Made by a program: the position numbers and the translations under genes. DNA of 64,000 bases from Colias croceus (Eukaryota; Arthropoda; Insecta; Lepidoptera; Pieridae): contig NC_059568.1 of NCBI RefSeq assembly GCF_905220415.1, positions 16,306,001 through 16,370,000 of the forward strand, given 5' to 3'. The notes beneath the pieces are model-generated. The model worked only from the letters and a program-made list of their open reading frames with translations. It was not told the origin of the DNA and did no database searches. Positions 48,045 to 59,599 of the stretch are shown piece by piece (positions within the stretch are counted from its first letter, which is position 1; every line of letters begins with the position of its first letter).

Positions 48045-48069
48045 GCTGAAGCCGCGGGCGGAAAGCTAG
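48045..48069 (+). mobile_element. Solo Helitron 3' end
   Basis: GAAGCCGCGGGCGG then AAGCTAG before T, with no recognisable body upstream. Confidence 0.6.
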
Positions 48070-48775
48070 TTGATTATAAATGAGATAATGAAATAACTGA
48101 AGTAATTATGATTTAGATATAAGACTAATAAACGTACACAATCATTACGAAATCAATTATTAACAATTTACCCACGAGCGGTCCTCTAAATATGCAAATA
48201 CGTCTTCCATTTCCAATAGTCAATCATTTTCTCTTCCGTCCTCACGCTTTAATTATTTTATTAATTTAATTAATAACTAACTAACAAATTGAGTCGAAAT
48301 GTAATAAACATCAAGTGACCCATCGTTTAAGCTGATAGTCAGAGGGACAAACGCGTTATCCGCTTTATAATAAAATCTTCGATTTAGCAGTAGCATTCAG
48401 TTTTTATTGTTTTTGTTCGCGGCTTGGCTTGACCGGATTAAAAGCGAATATGTTTTAAACGTTATTTTACAACAAACTTCAATTGATATTGTTATTGTTG
48501 TAAACAAATATCAAATAAAATGGAATAAAGTTTTACACGTAGAACAAAAAAGTTTAAAATGTTTTATTGTTATAAATTAATGTGCCCATTTTAATTTAGT
48601 ATCTACCCACATTAAATATTTGTAGATAAGTAATACTAATATTACAAACTTTTGTGGGTCCACTTGTATGGCGGGACTGATAATGATGAATTTCAATGGG
48701 CAGATAAAGCAGACGAGAAGTAAGCTCTACCAAAGGCGCGGACTTCTATTATCAATTCACTCTTTTGACAGCTAA

Positions 48776-48901
48776 GTCACAAAATCAAACATTTATTTAT
48801 TCAATTAGACTTCTTTTAGAAGCACTTTTAAATCGTCATTACATATTTTTCCACCACCGATTCGGAAAGCAGTATCTATGGAGAAGAACCGGCAAGTAAC
48901 T
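48776..48901. repeat. Repeat sharing 'TCAAACATTTATTTATTCAA'
   Basis: Relative of 36563-36690. It adds CCACCACCGATTCGGAAAGC and GAGAAGAACCGGCAAG, words I recall from an abundant lepidopteran non-LTR 3' region. Confidence 0.5.
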
Positions 48902-48967
48902 CCAAACATACACACAATAAACGTTTATAAATACAACTTTATTCAGGGTTCCAACCTGCATTTTATT

Positions 48968-49585
48968 TAGTGTTGCCCAAATGCAAGAACAAGACGAGAC
49001 TGAGCCAGTCTTGGTCTTGGTCTTGCGCCAATACATCTGGTCTTGGTCTTGGTCTTGGTCTTGCGCCAATACACCTGGTCTTGGTCTTGGTCTTGCGCTC
49101 CCAGTCTTGGTCTTGGTCTTGGTCTTGCAGCAAGAGTCTTGCAAGTCTTGCAATTATAGTCTATTACTATTTATTAAAGTTTACTTTAAATCTTAGAAAA
49201 ACGTATTAGAATTGGAACATTGTGAGCTTGAATTATCATAGCCATAGTAAAGATCAAGTAGATTAATAAATAACTAGTAATGCGCATAGGTCCAGTTTTT
49301 CATATTCTTTGATACAGTTTTTTGCGTCTCATAGAATTCCTAAGCGTACCTACCTAGTTATATACCGAACTGTTACACCTAACTACTCAGTTAAATAGCG
49401 CTAAGTCCTAGCTGCAAGACGCAAGAGTCTTGCAGGCTATGTCTTGTTCTTGCTCAAGTCTTGCACGGTCAGTCTTGGTCTTGGTCTTGCTAAAAATACG
49501 CGGTCTTGTTCTTGGTCTTGGTCTTGCAAAAACGCAAGACGCAAGACCAAGACTGCAAGACCAAGACTGAATTTGGGCAACACTA
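48968..49585. mobile_element. hAT-like non-autonomous element with GTCTTG minisatellite (618 bp)
   Basis: Inverted ends TAGTGTTGCCCAAAT / ATTTGGGCAACACTA lie inside an exact 8-bp duplication ATTTTATT (48960-48967, 49586-49593), the target size of hAT transposases; TAGTG fits the usual hAT end. GTCTTG runs at 49006-49150 are grouped by a CGCCAATACACCT-like spacer; a second array at 49425-49570 turns into inverted CAAGAC units near the right end. The frames here (for example 48839-49153 minus and 48970-49209 plus) are just the hexamer read in different phases. Confidence 0.9.
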
Positions 49586-49593
49586 ATTTTATT

Positions 49594-49890
49594 TGATATA
49601 AATACACCATTTATCTAACCGAATAAATACGCTGAAAGTGCATTGATGGAAACTGGAACGGGTAATAAAATTTTCGATATTTTCGACAGCTCAGCCGCTT
49701 GGGACGAATGAATTTAAATTAAGGCATCATCAATAAATATCAGTCCGCACTGCATACCTAGCAAGATTTTTAATAAATAACGCTCCTTTTTATAGATAAA
49801 GTTTGGGCAAGTTCTTGAGGAGTTTTTCGATAAATATTCTCGTGATATTATGGTGTACGATATTTTTGAAAACGCTTGTTAGAATTTAGA
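49594..49890. other. AT-rich gap between two MITEs
   Basis: Nothing recognised. Confidence 0.35.
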
Positions 49891-50330
49891 TTACGCCGGT
49901 AGTACACCGATGCATTTGCGTGCGGCAGCGAAACAACGAAAAATCTGTCAGTAGTATGGCAGGTTTTCGCATATGATATGTCTCACTCTAGCACATAGAT
50001 AGATGAAATAGTACTAACGGCGTTAACGCCGTTATATTAGTGGCATTGGCCGAGGCATTCGCGTGCGGCAGCGAATCTCTGCGAAACTAATGCGTAGCGA
50101 AATATCTGCGGAACGTTAGTAAACAGCAATGTTTTCGCAACTTTTTCGCAATGCGTCTGTGTAATGGCCATTTCGCAGTTCCTTGCGAAACAATACTGAC
50201 AAGGACGCAACTATTCATCTAGCTATGTGCTAGAGTGAGACATATCATATGCGAAAACCTGCCATACCACTGACAGATTTTTCGTTGTTTCGCTGCCGCA
50301 CGCGAATACGTCGGTGTACTAAGGGCGTAA
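49891..50330. mobile_element. 440-bp foldback MITE with about 120-bp inverted repeats
   Basis: Left arm 49891-50012 and right arm 50209-50330, starting TTACGCC and ending GGCGTAA, match at most positions with a few substitutions and one indel. A TA duplication would fit. The interior has an 18-bp perfect palindrome (50016-50033) and a second GCGTGCGGCAGCGAA block also found in the arms. Confidence 0.88.
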
Positions 50331-51752
50331 AGCGACTGCTTTTGTTGCTTTTTTTGTATACAAGTAAGTAATTCATTTTTTCCTAAAATGTTTATTGGTA
50401 TTTAAAACATAACTCTTAAAACTACTGTTTGTTTTAGGCCCTTCCCATTGACATTTATAGACATCGTTAAATATGTTTTACTGAATACCTAAATATTTTG
50501 CGAAAGAAGAATATTGTGATTTTAAAATAATATTTCAACGAGTCCATCTCTATATATAATAAAAGCATTGTTTATTTAGGGACAACATTAGCGACAAAAG
50601 GAAAAAAAGTTAAGAAAATGTACACAAATATTTATTTATTCAATAAACAGTGATTTTCCTTTCTAGTGCCATTGTTAAATATTTGTTTGTTGGTTTTATT
50701 GCAAAGAAAAGAACTCGATAATTGCAATTTGCAACCAACGAGACGTTAAAATGAATAACACTGGAATACTAACTAGAGAAAATGTAATTTTAAACAGACG
50801 ATGATGAGAAAAATATACTGTTTTTTAATTTGGTTTCACGCAAATTTACATTATAATGTAACCCTTCAAATCATAAGTTTAAATTTATTTAATTATTTTT
50901 AATGCATTGGAATTATTATAGAATTGTAAGAAGAATGAGAAATCTATAAATAAACAGTGATATTTTTTACGGTCAAACATAAAAAAATGAGATCATTTAC
51001 TTCCAAAACTGTGCAACACAACCGTCAAACAAATATAAATTCTACGGCCCTATAATTAAAATCCAAACTCGAGCGTTCCGGACTTCAAAGTGAATGGGAG
51101 AGCTCTCATATTAAGTTCGATAACTCAAAGCTTCACCACAAATCGTAAGCGATGAAACTATCGAGTTTCAATGGCGTTTTGAAATGTTAGGCGTGAAAGG
51201 GATATCATACTGAAACATCAATGGATATGCTCATTGCGAAGAATTCGATATGTGCTATCGGTATTCAATTGGGATGAAAATGATATGGACTTTAAACTGG
51301 CCTATTTACCGCAGTTATAGGGAATTGCTTAATGCTTGTTAGGGTTTGGTTGATTATTCGGGCATGTGGTCTAATATGTAGGAAAAGTCATTCTTTCTTT
51401 TTATCTTTATTATTATAATAATCTTATTACCCACTTATATATTAATATAAACAATGCCATCTGGCATTGTGTATATTTTATCTTTAATTTAAAGCAATTA
51501 TATGTACCTACATTGAACTTTGCAGTATTTAGCTTTCAAACTCAAAAACTCAAACTCATTATTTATTATTATAAGGTAGTTATATTGAACGATTTAAAAG
51601 TAATAAACGATAACATTATAAAAATAACTGTTTATCATATCTTTAGTCCTTATGGCTTTATATAATAGATGTCACTTTATTTATTTAACTGTCATATAAG
51701 TGATAATACCTTGGATAATACCATTATGGCAAATGCCAACAATCAGATTTAG
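50331..51752. other. AT-rich stretch, nothing assigned
   Basis: No gene or bounded repeat. A weakly GC-richer part at 51060-51130 lacks a frame. Confidence 0.35.
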
Positions 51753-51947
51753 CATAAGTGCTGATTTACACAGGGTCAGTAACTGACTACAAATTCGAGG
51801 CAAATCAGTGCTGACATGAAAAAAAACCCTGTGTAAACAGATTTGAAGTCAGTACAGAGGCTTGAAGTCTATGTAAACAGTTAAAGACGCCGAAATTCGG
51901 CGCCGCGACTGACTTGTCTACTGACCCTGTGTAAATCAGCACTTATG
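51753..51947. mobile_element. 195-bp MITE with perfect 29-bp inverted repeats
   Basis: 51753-51781 (CATAAGTGCTGATTTACACA...) and 51919-51947 are exact complements. Internal repeats of CTGACT and TGTAAACAG suggest further folding. The target duplication is not clear. Confidence 0.88.
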
Positions 51948-52140
51948 TAAAAATAATATAGTTTATTGTACTTAAAAGTAATCTCTTTATTGCTACCCAC
52001 ATTACTTACTTTCTTGGACAGAATACTATTATCGAATATGGACGGTTAGTTTATACGAATGTAATATTACAATTCATTAAATAAGTGATAGGCTTTCCAA
52101 AACATATATTTTCATGAAAGAAATGTAAACGAAAACAAGC

Positions 52141-52313
52141 TTTTTGAAGTGAAACTTCTTCAGACGCATTGAGAGTACCACAAATTCAAGGTCGCGTTAT
52201 GAGAATACCGTCACGTCATCAATGACGATTCGAAGTTTCCAAAATCGTCGCCTTTCTTGAGAAAAGAAGTTTCATTTCTAGCACGCGTGCTCAGCACAAA
52301 AGCTCTTTTTTAT
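52141..52313. repeat. Unclassified interspersed repeat, copy 3 of 4
   Basis: GAAGTGAAACTTCTTCAGACGC at left and AAGAAGTTTCATTTCT at right form an inverted pair, followed by the GTGCTC tail. Confidence 0.6.
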
Positions 52314-52348
52314 TTTTGATTATTTATCTTTTTCCACGAAGACTTGAC

Positions 52349-52394
52349 CGCGGGTGACACCGCAAAGTACATCAAGTTTGCGGTGTCACCCGCG
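52349..52394. repeat. GC-rich perfect hairpin (18-bp stem)
   Basis: CGCGGGTGACACCGCAAA (52349-52366) pairs exactly with 52377-52394 across a 10-nt loop. It stands out in AT-rich DNA; perhaps the core of a small foldback bounded by T/A runs. Confidence 0.8.
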
Positions 52395-52727
52395 ACTATG
52401 TTAACCGAAAAAAAGGTAAAATCAATCAATATAGAAAAATTAAATTGTTTCGATATATTCGATTAGCGGATAATAATTATTATACACAAAAGTTATCAAA
52501 GCATTTGACATAATGTTAACAAAAATAAATGGAATTATTGAAATGCAATAAGTCAATATGAATACAATAATGTTGAGTTAATTTCCATACAACATATTCA
52601 ATTTGTTTTGTTATGATAATTTGCGAATCTGCGTTTGGTACGATTTCCGCGGCCTTTTGTTAAATGATTTTGTTGTTTTGGAATTTAAAAATATGTTTGT
52701 TAGATGCAATAGGATAAATATATATTA

Positions 52728-52911
52728 CTAGCTTACCACCCGCGGCTTCGCCCGCTTTGTCTTAAACCTAATAAAATATATACTAAAACCTTCCTCTTGA
52801 ATCGCTCTATCTATTAAAAAACCGCATCAAAATCAGTTGTGTAGTTTTAAAGATATAAGCATACAAAGGAACATAGGAACAGAAAAGGCGACTTTGTTTT
52901 AAATACTTAGA
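52728..52911 (-). mobile_element. Non-autonomous Helitron, family H1
   Basis: CTAGCTTACCACCCGCGGC after A at left, reverse H1 body, and 5' end near TTAGA before T. Confidence 0.8.
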
Positions 52912-52950
52912 TATGTAATTATATATTATTAACTTTAAGATATTATAGTT

Positions 52951-53125
52951 TTAACCTATGCCCCGCGGTTTTACCTGCATTGAGCAATGGTCATATTAGT
53001 CTTAGCGTTATGGTAGCAGTGTAGCGAAATTTTAAATATTTATGTTTTTTTCTTTCTTTCTTCGTTGACAAATGGGCTATCTAACACCGAAATATTTTTT
53101 TTAATCGGATTCGTCGTTCTGTTGT
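52951..53125 (-). mobile_element. Decayed Helitron, family H2
   Basis: Reverse H2 words CCCCGCGGTTTTACC, AGTCTTAGCGTTATGG and GGGCTATCTAACACCGAAA, with a TTTC expansion at about 53045-53065. Confidence 0.65.
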
Positions 53126-53554
53126 AAACAAAAGTATACCTTCTATTACAGAATCATCAAAAAAAAAAAATCCTAAGACGAGTTTCTCAATTCCTTTTAA
53201 TAAAGTACACGTTGTAGTATAGGAACAATAATTCTTCCTATATTATAAAGTTTTCCTTGTTCACGTTATAAAAATATAATAGTCGCGTCATTCTCTATAA
53301 TTTGGAAGAAGATACTTTTTTTATGAAAACACACTTCATAAAGATTTATAGCTCTTATGACTTGTGTAGCGACAGTTAAATACTAAGGTTTACACATATT
53401 ATTATGCATATTTATTTTAAACATAGTTTTATGTTCTATACTTAATAAATATTATTCGTAGTTAACGAAAGACTGAAAGAATATAATTTATCGGGACAAC
53501 AATATACCTACATAAAATCTAAAGGGACTACCTAAAGAATAGCATAATTAATAA
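53126..53554. other. AT-rich stretch, nothing assigned
   Basis: Nothing recognised. Confidence 0.35.
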
Positions 53555-53624
53555 TCTATATAATATATAAAAATGAAACCCGTTTCGCGTTGCCGGGGAA
53601 CAAAAGCCGGGGCCGGACAGTTAG
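53555..53624 (+). mobile_element. Short Helitron-like deletion derivative (70 bp)
   Basis: TCTATATAATATATAAAAAT after A, then CCCGTTTCGCG and AAAGCCGGGGCCGG, ending TTAG before T. It resembles the two ends of a longer lepidopteran element joined together. Confidence 0.45.
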
Positions 53625-54104
53625 TTGAAAATAAAAATAATAAATATGAATTTTTGTGGCAAAAGGTCCAGACTAATTAATGTAAATGTTAATGTTCGGT
53701 CTTCCTATCTACTTCTATTATATATTTTTATTATTATAAGTATTTACTCTTAAAAAGGAATAAAAACAACACCAACAACACTCAAAATAACAGGAAAAAG
53801 AGACAAACAAAAGAGTCAACACTTGAATAATAAACCCTCATTGTATATCACCTTACGCTTTCTACGTATTACCGATGTGCCAACCCGTTCCCGCTGCGAA
53901 ATTAATTTCGCAATTCGTAACAATAAAAGCATTGTTGTCCGTCTGTACTTTAAATTATGTCCAGGACAGAATTTTTCAGGGAAAATCTCATCACTTTAAA
54001 CACTCCAGCTTTTATACAACGGGCTGGGACTGGAACAAAGCCTGCTTCGGAAAGAATTGCAACAGCTTGTACATTTCAACACGAAATATTGAATTAACTG
54101 ACTA
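53625..54104. other. AT-rich stretch with an unrecognised open frame
   Basis: The 79-codon frame at 53875-54114 has fairly balanced composition and cysteines but no recognisable domain, and it runs into the SINE tail. Confidence 0.3.
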
Positions 54105-54336
54105 TAATAAATAAATAAATATTTTCAGGACAATTTTTCACACACGGCACAATCTCATCTCATACTAAGCTTTCGCTTGTGTTATGGAAGCCAGATGGCT
54201 GATAAACATATATATAATTTTAAATAAATACTTATATGTATAGATATTCAACACCCAGACACAGAGCACTGAGCAAATATCTATGTTCATCACACAAATA
54301 TTTGCCCCGGGTGGGAATTGAACCCACGACCTCTTT
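54105..54336 (-). mobile_element. tRNA-derived SINE (5'-truncated)
   Basis: On the minus strand it has a tRNA-type B box GGTTCAATTCCC (54324-54313), then a CAGCCATCTGGCTTCCATAA-like 3' region, and ends in ATTT repeats (54105-54125). The A-box side is missing beyond 54336. I recall this body as a common lepidopteran SINE. Confidence 0.75.
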
Positions 54337-54905
54337 AATTAAGGGAATATCAATTTGGGAACATGTGAAATGGAGGTATTTTGAACAACAATCTAATGCG
54401 TTCAAATGCATATTTGGAATGATTGTAGATTAGTAGCTACCTCCAAATAATAATGTTGTAATATATTTTGTATCTTTTAGCTTTACTAGAATTTGTCTTC
54501 TTATTTATGTATAGTTTAAGCCATCTATATACTATATTCTATATATTTTAATACTAAAGTTTGCGTAGCAACGTAACAACTGCATAGTGCAAATTTTTAT
54601 AACAGTATTGTATATAAATAAAAATTAACTATATTGCCACATTATTGATTCAAATAAACAATAATTTATATCAAATTAAGTATCATAAAGTAGTTAAAAG
54701 GCCACAATACTATTGTTTATTATATTGAGGTTAAGTAAGTTTACATAAAACTGGGGTCTAATGAGATGTACAATAAAATATGTAAATTAAAGAGTAGTTA
54801 GGTACTTAACTTCTGAATTATACGTTACTTAATTTCAGAATACATTCATAAGAATATGTAAAATTAATAAACATATTCATACGTGTAAATACTAACTACT
54901 ACTAA
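54337..54905. other. AT-rich stretch, nothing assigned
   Basis: No gene or bounded repeat. Confidence 0.35.
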
Positions 54906-55133
54906 CTAGCTTTCCACCCGCGGCATCGCCCGCGCAGTCAAAGAAAAATCCGCATAGTTCCCGTTCCCGTAGGATAGGTTTTATCCCGGAAAACCTATCC
55001 TACGTCCTTTCTCGGGTATCAAAATATCTCTATACCGAATTTCATGCAAATTAGTTCAGTAGTTAAGGCGTGATTGAGTGACAGACAGACAGAGTTACTT
55101 TCGCATTTATAATATAAGTATAGAAAGTATGGA
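54906..55133 (-). mobile_element. Non-autonomous Helitron, family H3
   Basis: CTAGCTTTCCACCCGCGGC after A at left, reverse H3 body with GACAGACAGACAG, and a 5' end near AAGTATGGA before T. A short inverted repeat of GGATAGGTTTTCC type lies at 54972-55013. Confidence 0.8.
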
Positions 55134-55569
55134 TTAATCAACAAATTATAATTATTAATGAAAATGCTTCATCCTTTCTTTTTATATAAGTGTACATAAT
55201 ATATATATAATTTTTATATTATCTTATTTTTCATATATTTATACAAGTTTATTTTCTATTCCCTCAAAACCGCGCAATTATGAAACGGTCCCACATTGTA
55301 TGCTCGTATGTTAACACGTTAAATATATTATATTGGAAGCACGTCGCAAAAAATTTACATTCATGGCTTACGTAAGCTAATTGCAGCGTACGCCGGTCTA
55401 GTAATTAACACGTATTCCTATAAAATACGATTTGCCACTCTTATATGCTATCAGTAAATATTTTTATTTTATCTCTATGAAATTCCCTTTTACTGCGACA
55501 TTATAAAATGTACCTAGTAATTTCTAGTGTCTGATTTTACGCGAGTATTATGATGATTATATATATTAT
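55134..55569. other. AT-rich stretch, nothing assigned
   Basis: 55530-55555 shares TGATTTTACGCGAGTATTAT with 3915-3937, upstream of the related MITE. Confidence 0.35.
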
Positions 55570-55707
55570 GATTTTAACGGATTTTAAAGGCGATTTATTC
55601 ATTGTATTAGTCAGTACGGGGACACTGACCACGCTCGCTGTAAAGTGCGAAACGTCGGAAAAATAATAAAATGGATACATAAATCGCGTTTAAAATCCGT
55701 TAAAATC
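55570..55707. mobile_element. Foldback MITE of the 3942 family (138 bp)
   Basis: GATTTTAACGGATTTTAAAG at left mirrors CGTTTAAAATCCGTTAAAATC at right. The centre keeps CACGCTCGCTGTAAAG and AAACGTCGG, in the opposite order and strand to the 3942 copy. Confidence 0.8.
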
Positions 55708-56258
55708 TTTAATTTCTAAATCTTGATATGTATTTATTTTTGTAGATCGTATTCTGCTCTACATAGCACTTAATTTCAGGGCAATAAGATTCATTTTTGG
55801 TAAACACTAGAACTTAAAGTAGAACACACCATATTGATTAAAATATGGTGGCTACGTAATCGCCGTTTGACAAATAAAATATTAGCTTGGTTATTGGAAT
55901 TCCATGACTGATTTATCAATAACGAATACCACTCGTAATTATTATTTAAAACGTTGAAATATTTGAAGATTGGAGGGTTTTGGCCTCGTTAAAATTTAGT
56001 AAAACGGCACCTATAATTCAAGTCGCACACCATGAAACAAACACATACAAAATATTAGGCTTTTAGAATTTTATTCGAGTAAGCTTTCATATTAAATTAT
56101 ACAGTAAAGGCATAAGCACAATAACAACACCATTCATCAATTATTTTTGTTTACAATACTACTTAATGTTAAAAAGAAATTACCAAAACCAAACAAATAG
56201 AAAACGTTTTTCTTAATAATTGGTAAAAACAAACTGTTCAGGCTGCTACAGAATATAA
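55708..56258. other. AT-rich stretch, nothing assigned
   Basis: No gene or bounded repeat. Confidence 0.35.
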
Positions 56259-56418
56259 TCTATATTAAAAAGATGAAGAGTTAGTTTGTTTATTTGAACG
56301 CGCTAATCTCAGGACTACTGGTCCATAGCCCATTTATTGAGGAAAGCTATAGGCTATATCATCACCCTAAGACCAAGAGGAGTGGAGCACTGCGGGTAAA
56401 ACCGCAGGGCACAGCTAG
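56259..56418 (+). mobile_element. Non-autonomous Helitron, family H2
   Basis: TCTATATTAAAAAGATGAAG after A, hairpin GCGGGTAAAACCGC, CAGCTAG before T. A short internal deletion makes it 160 bp. Confidence 0.8.
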
Positions 56419-58242
56419 TTAAAAATAAGTGAACAATACATTAAACACACTTGCTAGTAATCGTTGATTCTATTCACACATACATACAGTTAATCTAGAT
56501 TCATATAAACTGAAACGGTCTCGAACATTCTGTAACATTAATCGTGAATACAGAAATTAATAATTTATTCCGTGCATCGCTCGGTATTTAATCTTTTGAC
56601 AGCAATTACTCGACGTTACATGAAAAATTGTAGTTTAAAACGTGATTGAATAAATAAAAATCCTCGTCCATCGCTCTTGACATGTGCACTTTTATTATGG
56701 GCATATACACCGTGCAATGTAAACGACACAGTGTACTACAAAATGTTAATTAATCTAGAAATTAAACGCTTTTCGCTAGCAATTGCGTCGCACTAAAGCA
56801 TCCTGACCTATTTGATTATTGTTTTAATGTTTATTGTAGTGTAAACACGGGTTAAAGACGAGGAAATTATTAAAGAGGTTTACCACAAAATTATATCTAA
56901 AAACTTATAATTTTTATGGATTGAATATTTCTTTTCTTTTTTTTTTAATAAAAAGCGATGGTTATGAAATGAAAGACATACAAGGTCATAGCACTGAGCA
57001 GCTTTTATAAATTTAAAATTTAAAACATTACCATTTGCCCAACACTATACCTTAGTCAGTGCTTACAGCACAACTCGAAGATAAACATAATATAAAACCA
57101 TGAAGAGAATTTAGATTGCCCGCGTAATAGAAAAGTGAGATAATAAATTAATGATCTAGTTAGTCTTTGAAAACTCATCTATTCATTACACTTACTTCCA
57201 ACTTCATAAATCAACTATTACACGGCCAGTTGAAGTTTCATAACTTTAAAATATATTACGGAACCCTTTGAAATAATTGCCGAGTTCGGGGGTGGCGGAA
57301 TATCGGCGGTTGTTACGAAATTTGGTTGCCGTAAACTTTCAGCATAAAATAGCATTATGGCGGCAAGATTTCTTTGTTCTTCATTAATAATTACATTCAA
57401 ATTAACTTGAAAGTAATATAAAACTAAATGTCAGATAGTCCAAAACAGTAGTACCTAACCTTGAACACAACGAGTGAAAGTAATCTATTCTAGGAAGTAC
57501 AATTATAGAATTAAGTGGCTAGAGTCATTAAGAATTCTTCGTCAATTAACACATTTCAAAATAGACTGAAGACTTTCCCAACTTTTATCGAGTCACTTTG
57601 ATCGTACAACAATTTCTATACTATAAAGACATTTATCAAAATTTTTAGAAAAATACACACTATTAAGTACGCTAAGCTATGCATTAACTATATACATATT
57701 ATTTTTCTTTAAATAAAAAAAACTTCTCAAATTCATCATCATTCGTTACTTCTGAAAATAATCATTGGTATTGTCCAACATTTATATAGTTCTTTCATCT
57801 CGCATTGCACTAATCTTTTCTCTTTATGTACATTTAGGTAGTAGCTTAAGTTAACTTTGGTTAGTCACCAGTCCTTTAAAACAGATACTTTTTAACCACA
57901 TTTTAAGCTACCAAGTGCTACGCTAAGGAACATAACTACATCAAAGTCGACAACAACAAAAATCCACACAAAACATGGTCCTCGTATAACAAAAATGGCT
58001 TTAAACTGTTCGCTTGAGGCTCCCATTAAACAACCTTCTTACAACATATAAGACCTTAATATCATTGTTTGCGATAAGTAGACGCAAAGCCTGTGGTGAG
58101 ATCATTAAAATGAGATTTTAAAGGCCGCTCACAAAGAAATGCAATCTGCTGCCTGCTTTTAAAAAGTGCCTTTGTAGCTCTTCTATTGGATTGGAGTATA
58201 TTGTGTGTACTTGGTATAATTATTTAGTGTATACTATATATA
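56419..58242. other. AT-rich stretch, nothing assigned
   Basis: A 60-codon minus frame (57218-57400) with a short proline run lies in a slightly GC-richer patch; not recognised. Confidence 0.35.
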
Positions 58243-58326
58243 TAACGGCGACGATATTAGTATCTTTGAATCTTGCGAAAGAAGTTTCACTTCTGACACG
58301 TGTGCTCGGCACACATAGTCATTTTG
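58243..58326. repeat. Unclassified interspersed repeat, copy 4 of 4
   Basis: Right half only: GGCGACGAT...TCTTTGAATCTTGC, AAGAAGTTTCACTTCTGAC, GTGTGCTCGGCACACA. Confidence 0.6.
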
Positions 58327-58445
58327 TACCTACTCGAAGAATTATTTAACTTAAGTGTTGCGTAGTTTTAAAGATTTAAGCATACAAAGGGACAGAGAAA
58401 GCCACTTGCCACAAAATGTATTATATATTATCTATCCTCTACCTT

Positions 58446-58571
58446 AGGTGGCCTGGAAGAAATCGCTTTTAAGCGATAAGGTCACCTTTTGTACTTCGCA
58501 TCCATACAAATATATATTATACTGTACATTGTAATATTAAATGGTGTGGTACAATAAAAGATTAAATAAAT
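58446..58571 (+). mobile_element. Non-LTR retrotransposon 3' tail
   Basis: GGTGGCCTGGAAGAAATCGC with a small ATCGCTTTTAAGCGAT hairpin, then AATAAA at 58553-58558 and an A/T-rich tail. Confidence 0.6.
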
Positions 58572-58637
58572 AGTACTTTTCCATTATCTAACTTTACACG
58601 TGTTTCTGAAGCCTACTGAATCTTTATTTAATTTTCA

Positions 58638-58681
58638 GGCTGTCTGGAAGAGATCAAGCCTTGTTACTGATAAGCCTGCGT
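58638..58681 (+). mobile_element. Non-LTR tail fragment
   Basis: GGCTGTCTGGAAGAGATCAA then TGATAAGCCTGC: the same motif order as 58446, about 70 bp downstream of it. Confidence 0.45.
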
Positions 58682-59384
58682 CTCGCACTAATTTCACGAT
58701 ACTTTCTTGTATTTTTCTTTTACTACACAAAAAATCAAATATCTGAAGAGAATTTACTGTTTTTCTTTATAATTTTATGTTCTGACGTGTTTTTTCTTAG
58801 CTTCTTGTTTTTTAAAGCAATAAATAATAAAAATTTTAAACAATTTTATGTTCAATGTCGAAAAAAAGAGTTTCAAGGTTAGAGAGAATCTTTTAAACAA
58901 ATAAGAAAACCGTTGACAATTTGATTATCTAAAACAAAGCTTCTAAAATCTTTCTATTAAACTCGACCGACAATAAAACTCAGTTTAAACTAATACCCTT
59001 CAGCACCGGCATCTTATTAACCTTTTCTAAAGCCCAAAAATCCCTAAAATTTCTACCTCCAAAAGCACCTAACGTGCAACACAACAAGTTGATTTATCGA
59101 TGTTTACAACACTCCCGAACTGACATGATAAGTACGGACTTGTAAAAAGCTGACAACGAATTAATAGTCCACGCGAACGGCTGCATTTTCAATGATTTGA
59201 TCGTTATGATAGGTGCCAACTGGTATATACGCTTCTAAAAGTTTATCAATTGATAAAACGGGATTTGAAAAGAGTGTAAAACATGGCTTCAATGAAATAG
59301 TACGAGACTAGAAAATTACATAGTGTACTCGCATAAAACTCGTCTAGTTCATAGAGAAGATAATGATGTAGGTATACTACTTAC
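58682..59384. other. AT-rich stretch, nothing assigned
   Basis: The 73-codon frame at 58661-58882 overlaps the LINE tail and is phenylalanine-rich by composition. Confidence 0.35.
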
Positions 59385-59599
59385 GGTATAGACTGGTTAG
59401 CAACCCACCTCAACCCAGTATTTTCACGGTACATAATGGTTAGCAACCCACCTCAACCCAGTATTTTCACGGTATAGAATGGTTAGCAACCCACCTCAAC
59501 CCAGTATTTTCACGGTATAGAATGGTTAGCAACCCACCTCAACCCAGTATTTTCACGGTGTAGAATGGTTAGCAACCCACCTCAACCCAGTATTTTCAC
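59385..59599. repeat. 43-bp minisatellite, five copies
   Basis: Units start at 59385, 59428, 59471, 59514 and 59557, each 43 bp. They share GGTTAGCAACCCACCTCAAC and CCCAGTATTTTCAC; differences are confined to the first nine bases of the unit. Confidence 0.97.

Noticed and set aside
48839..49209. Repetitive open frames rich in Leu-Val, Trp-Ser or Lys-Thr/Gln-Asp dipeptides
   Set aside because: They are the GTCTTG hexamer read in different phases and strands inside a transposon; the same occurs at 63390-63711.
53875..54114. 79-codon frame as a small gene
   Set aside because: It reads into the ATTT tail of the adjacent SINE, and I see no domain.
54305..54336. tRNA gene
   Set aside because: Only a B-box-like half is present, joined to a SINE body and tail; no A box or cloverleaf.
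59385..59599. CRISPR-like array
   Set aside because: Units are contiguous with no unique spacers, and the genome is eukaryotic.
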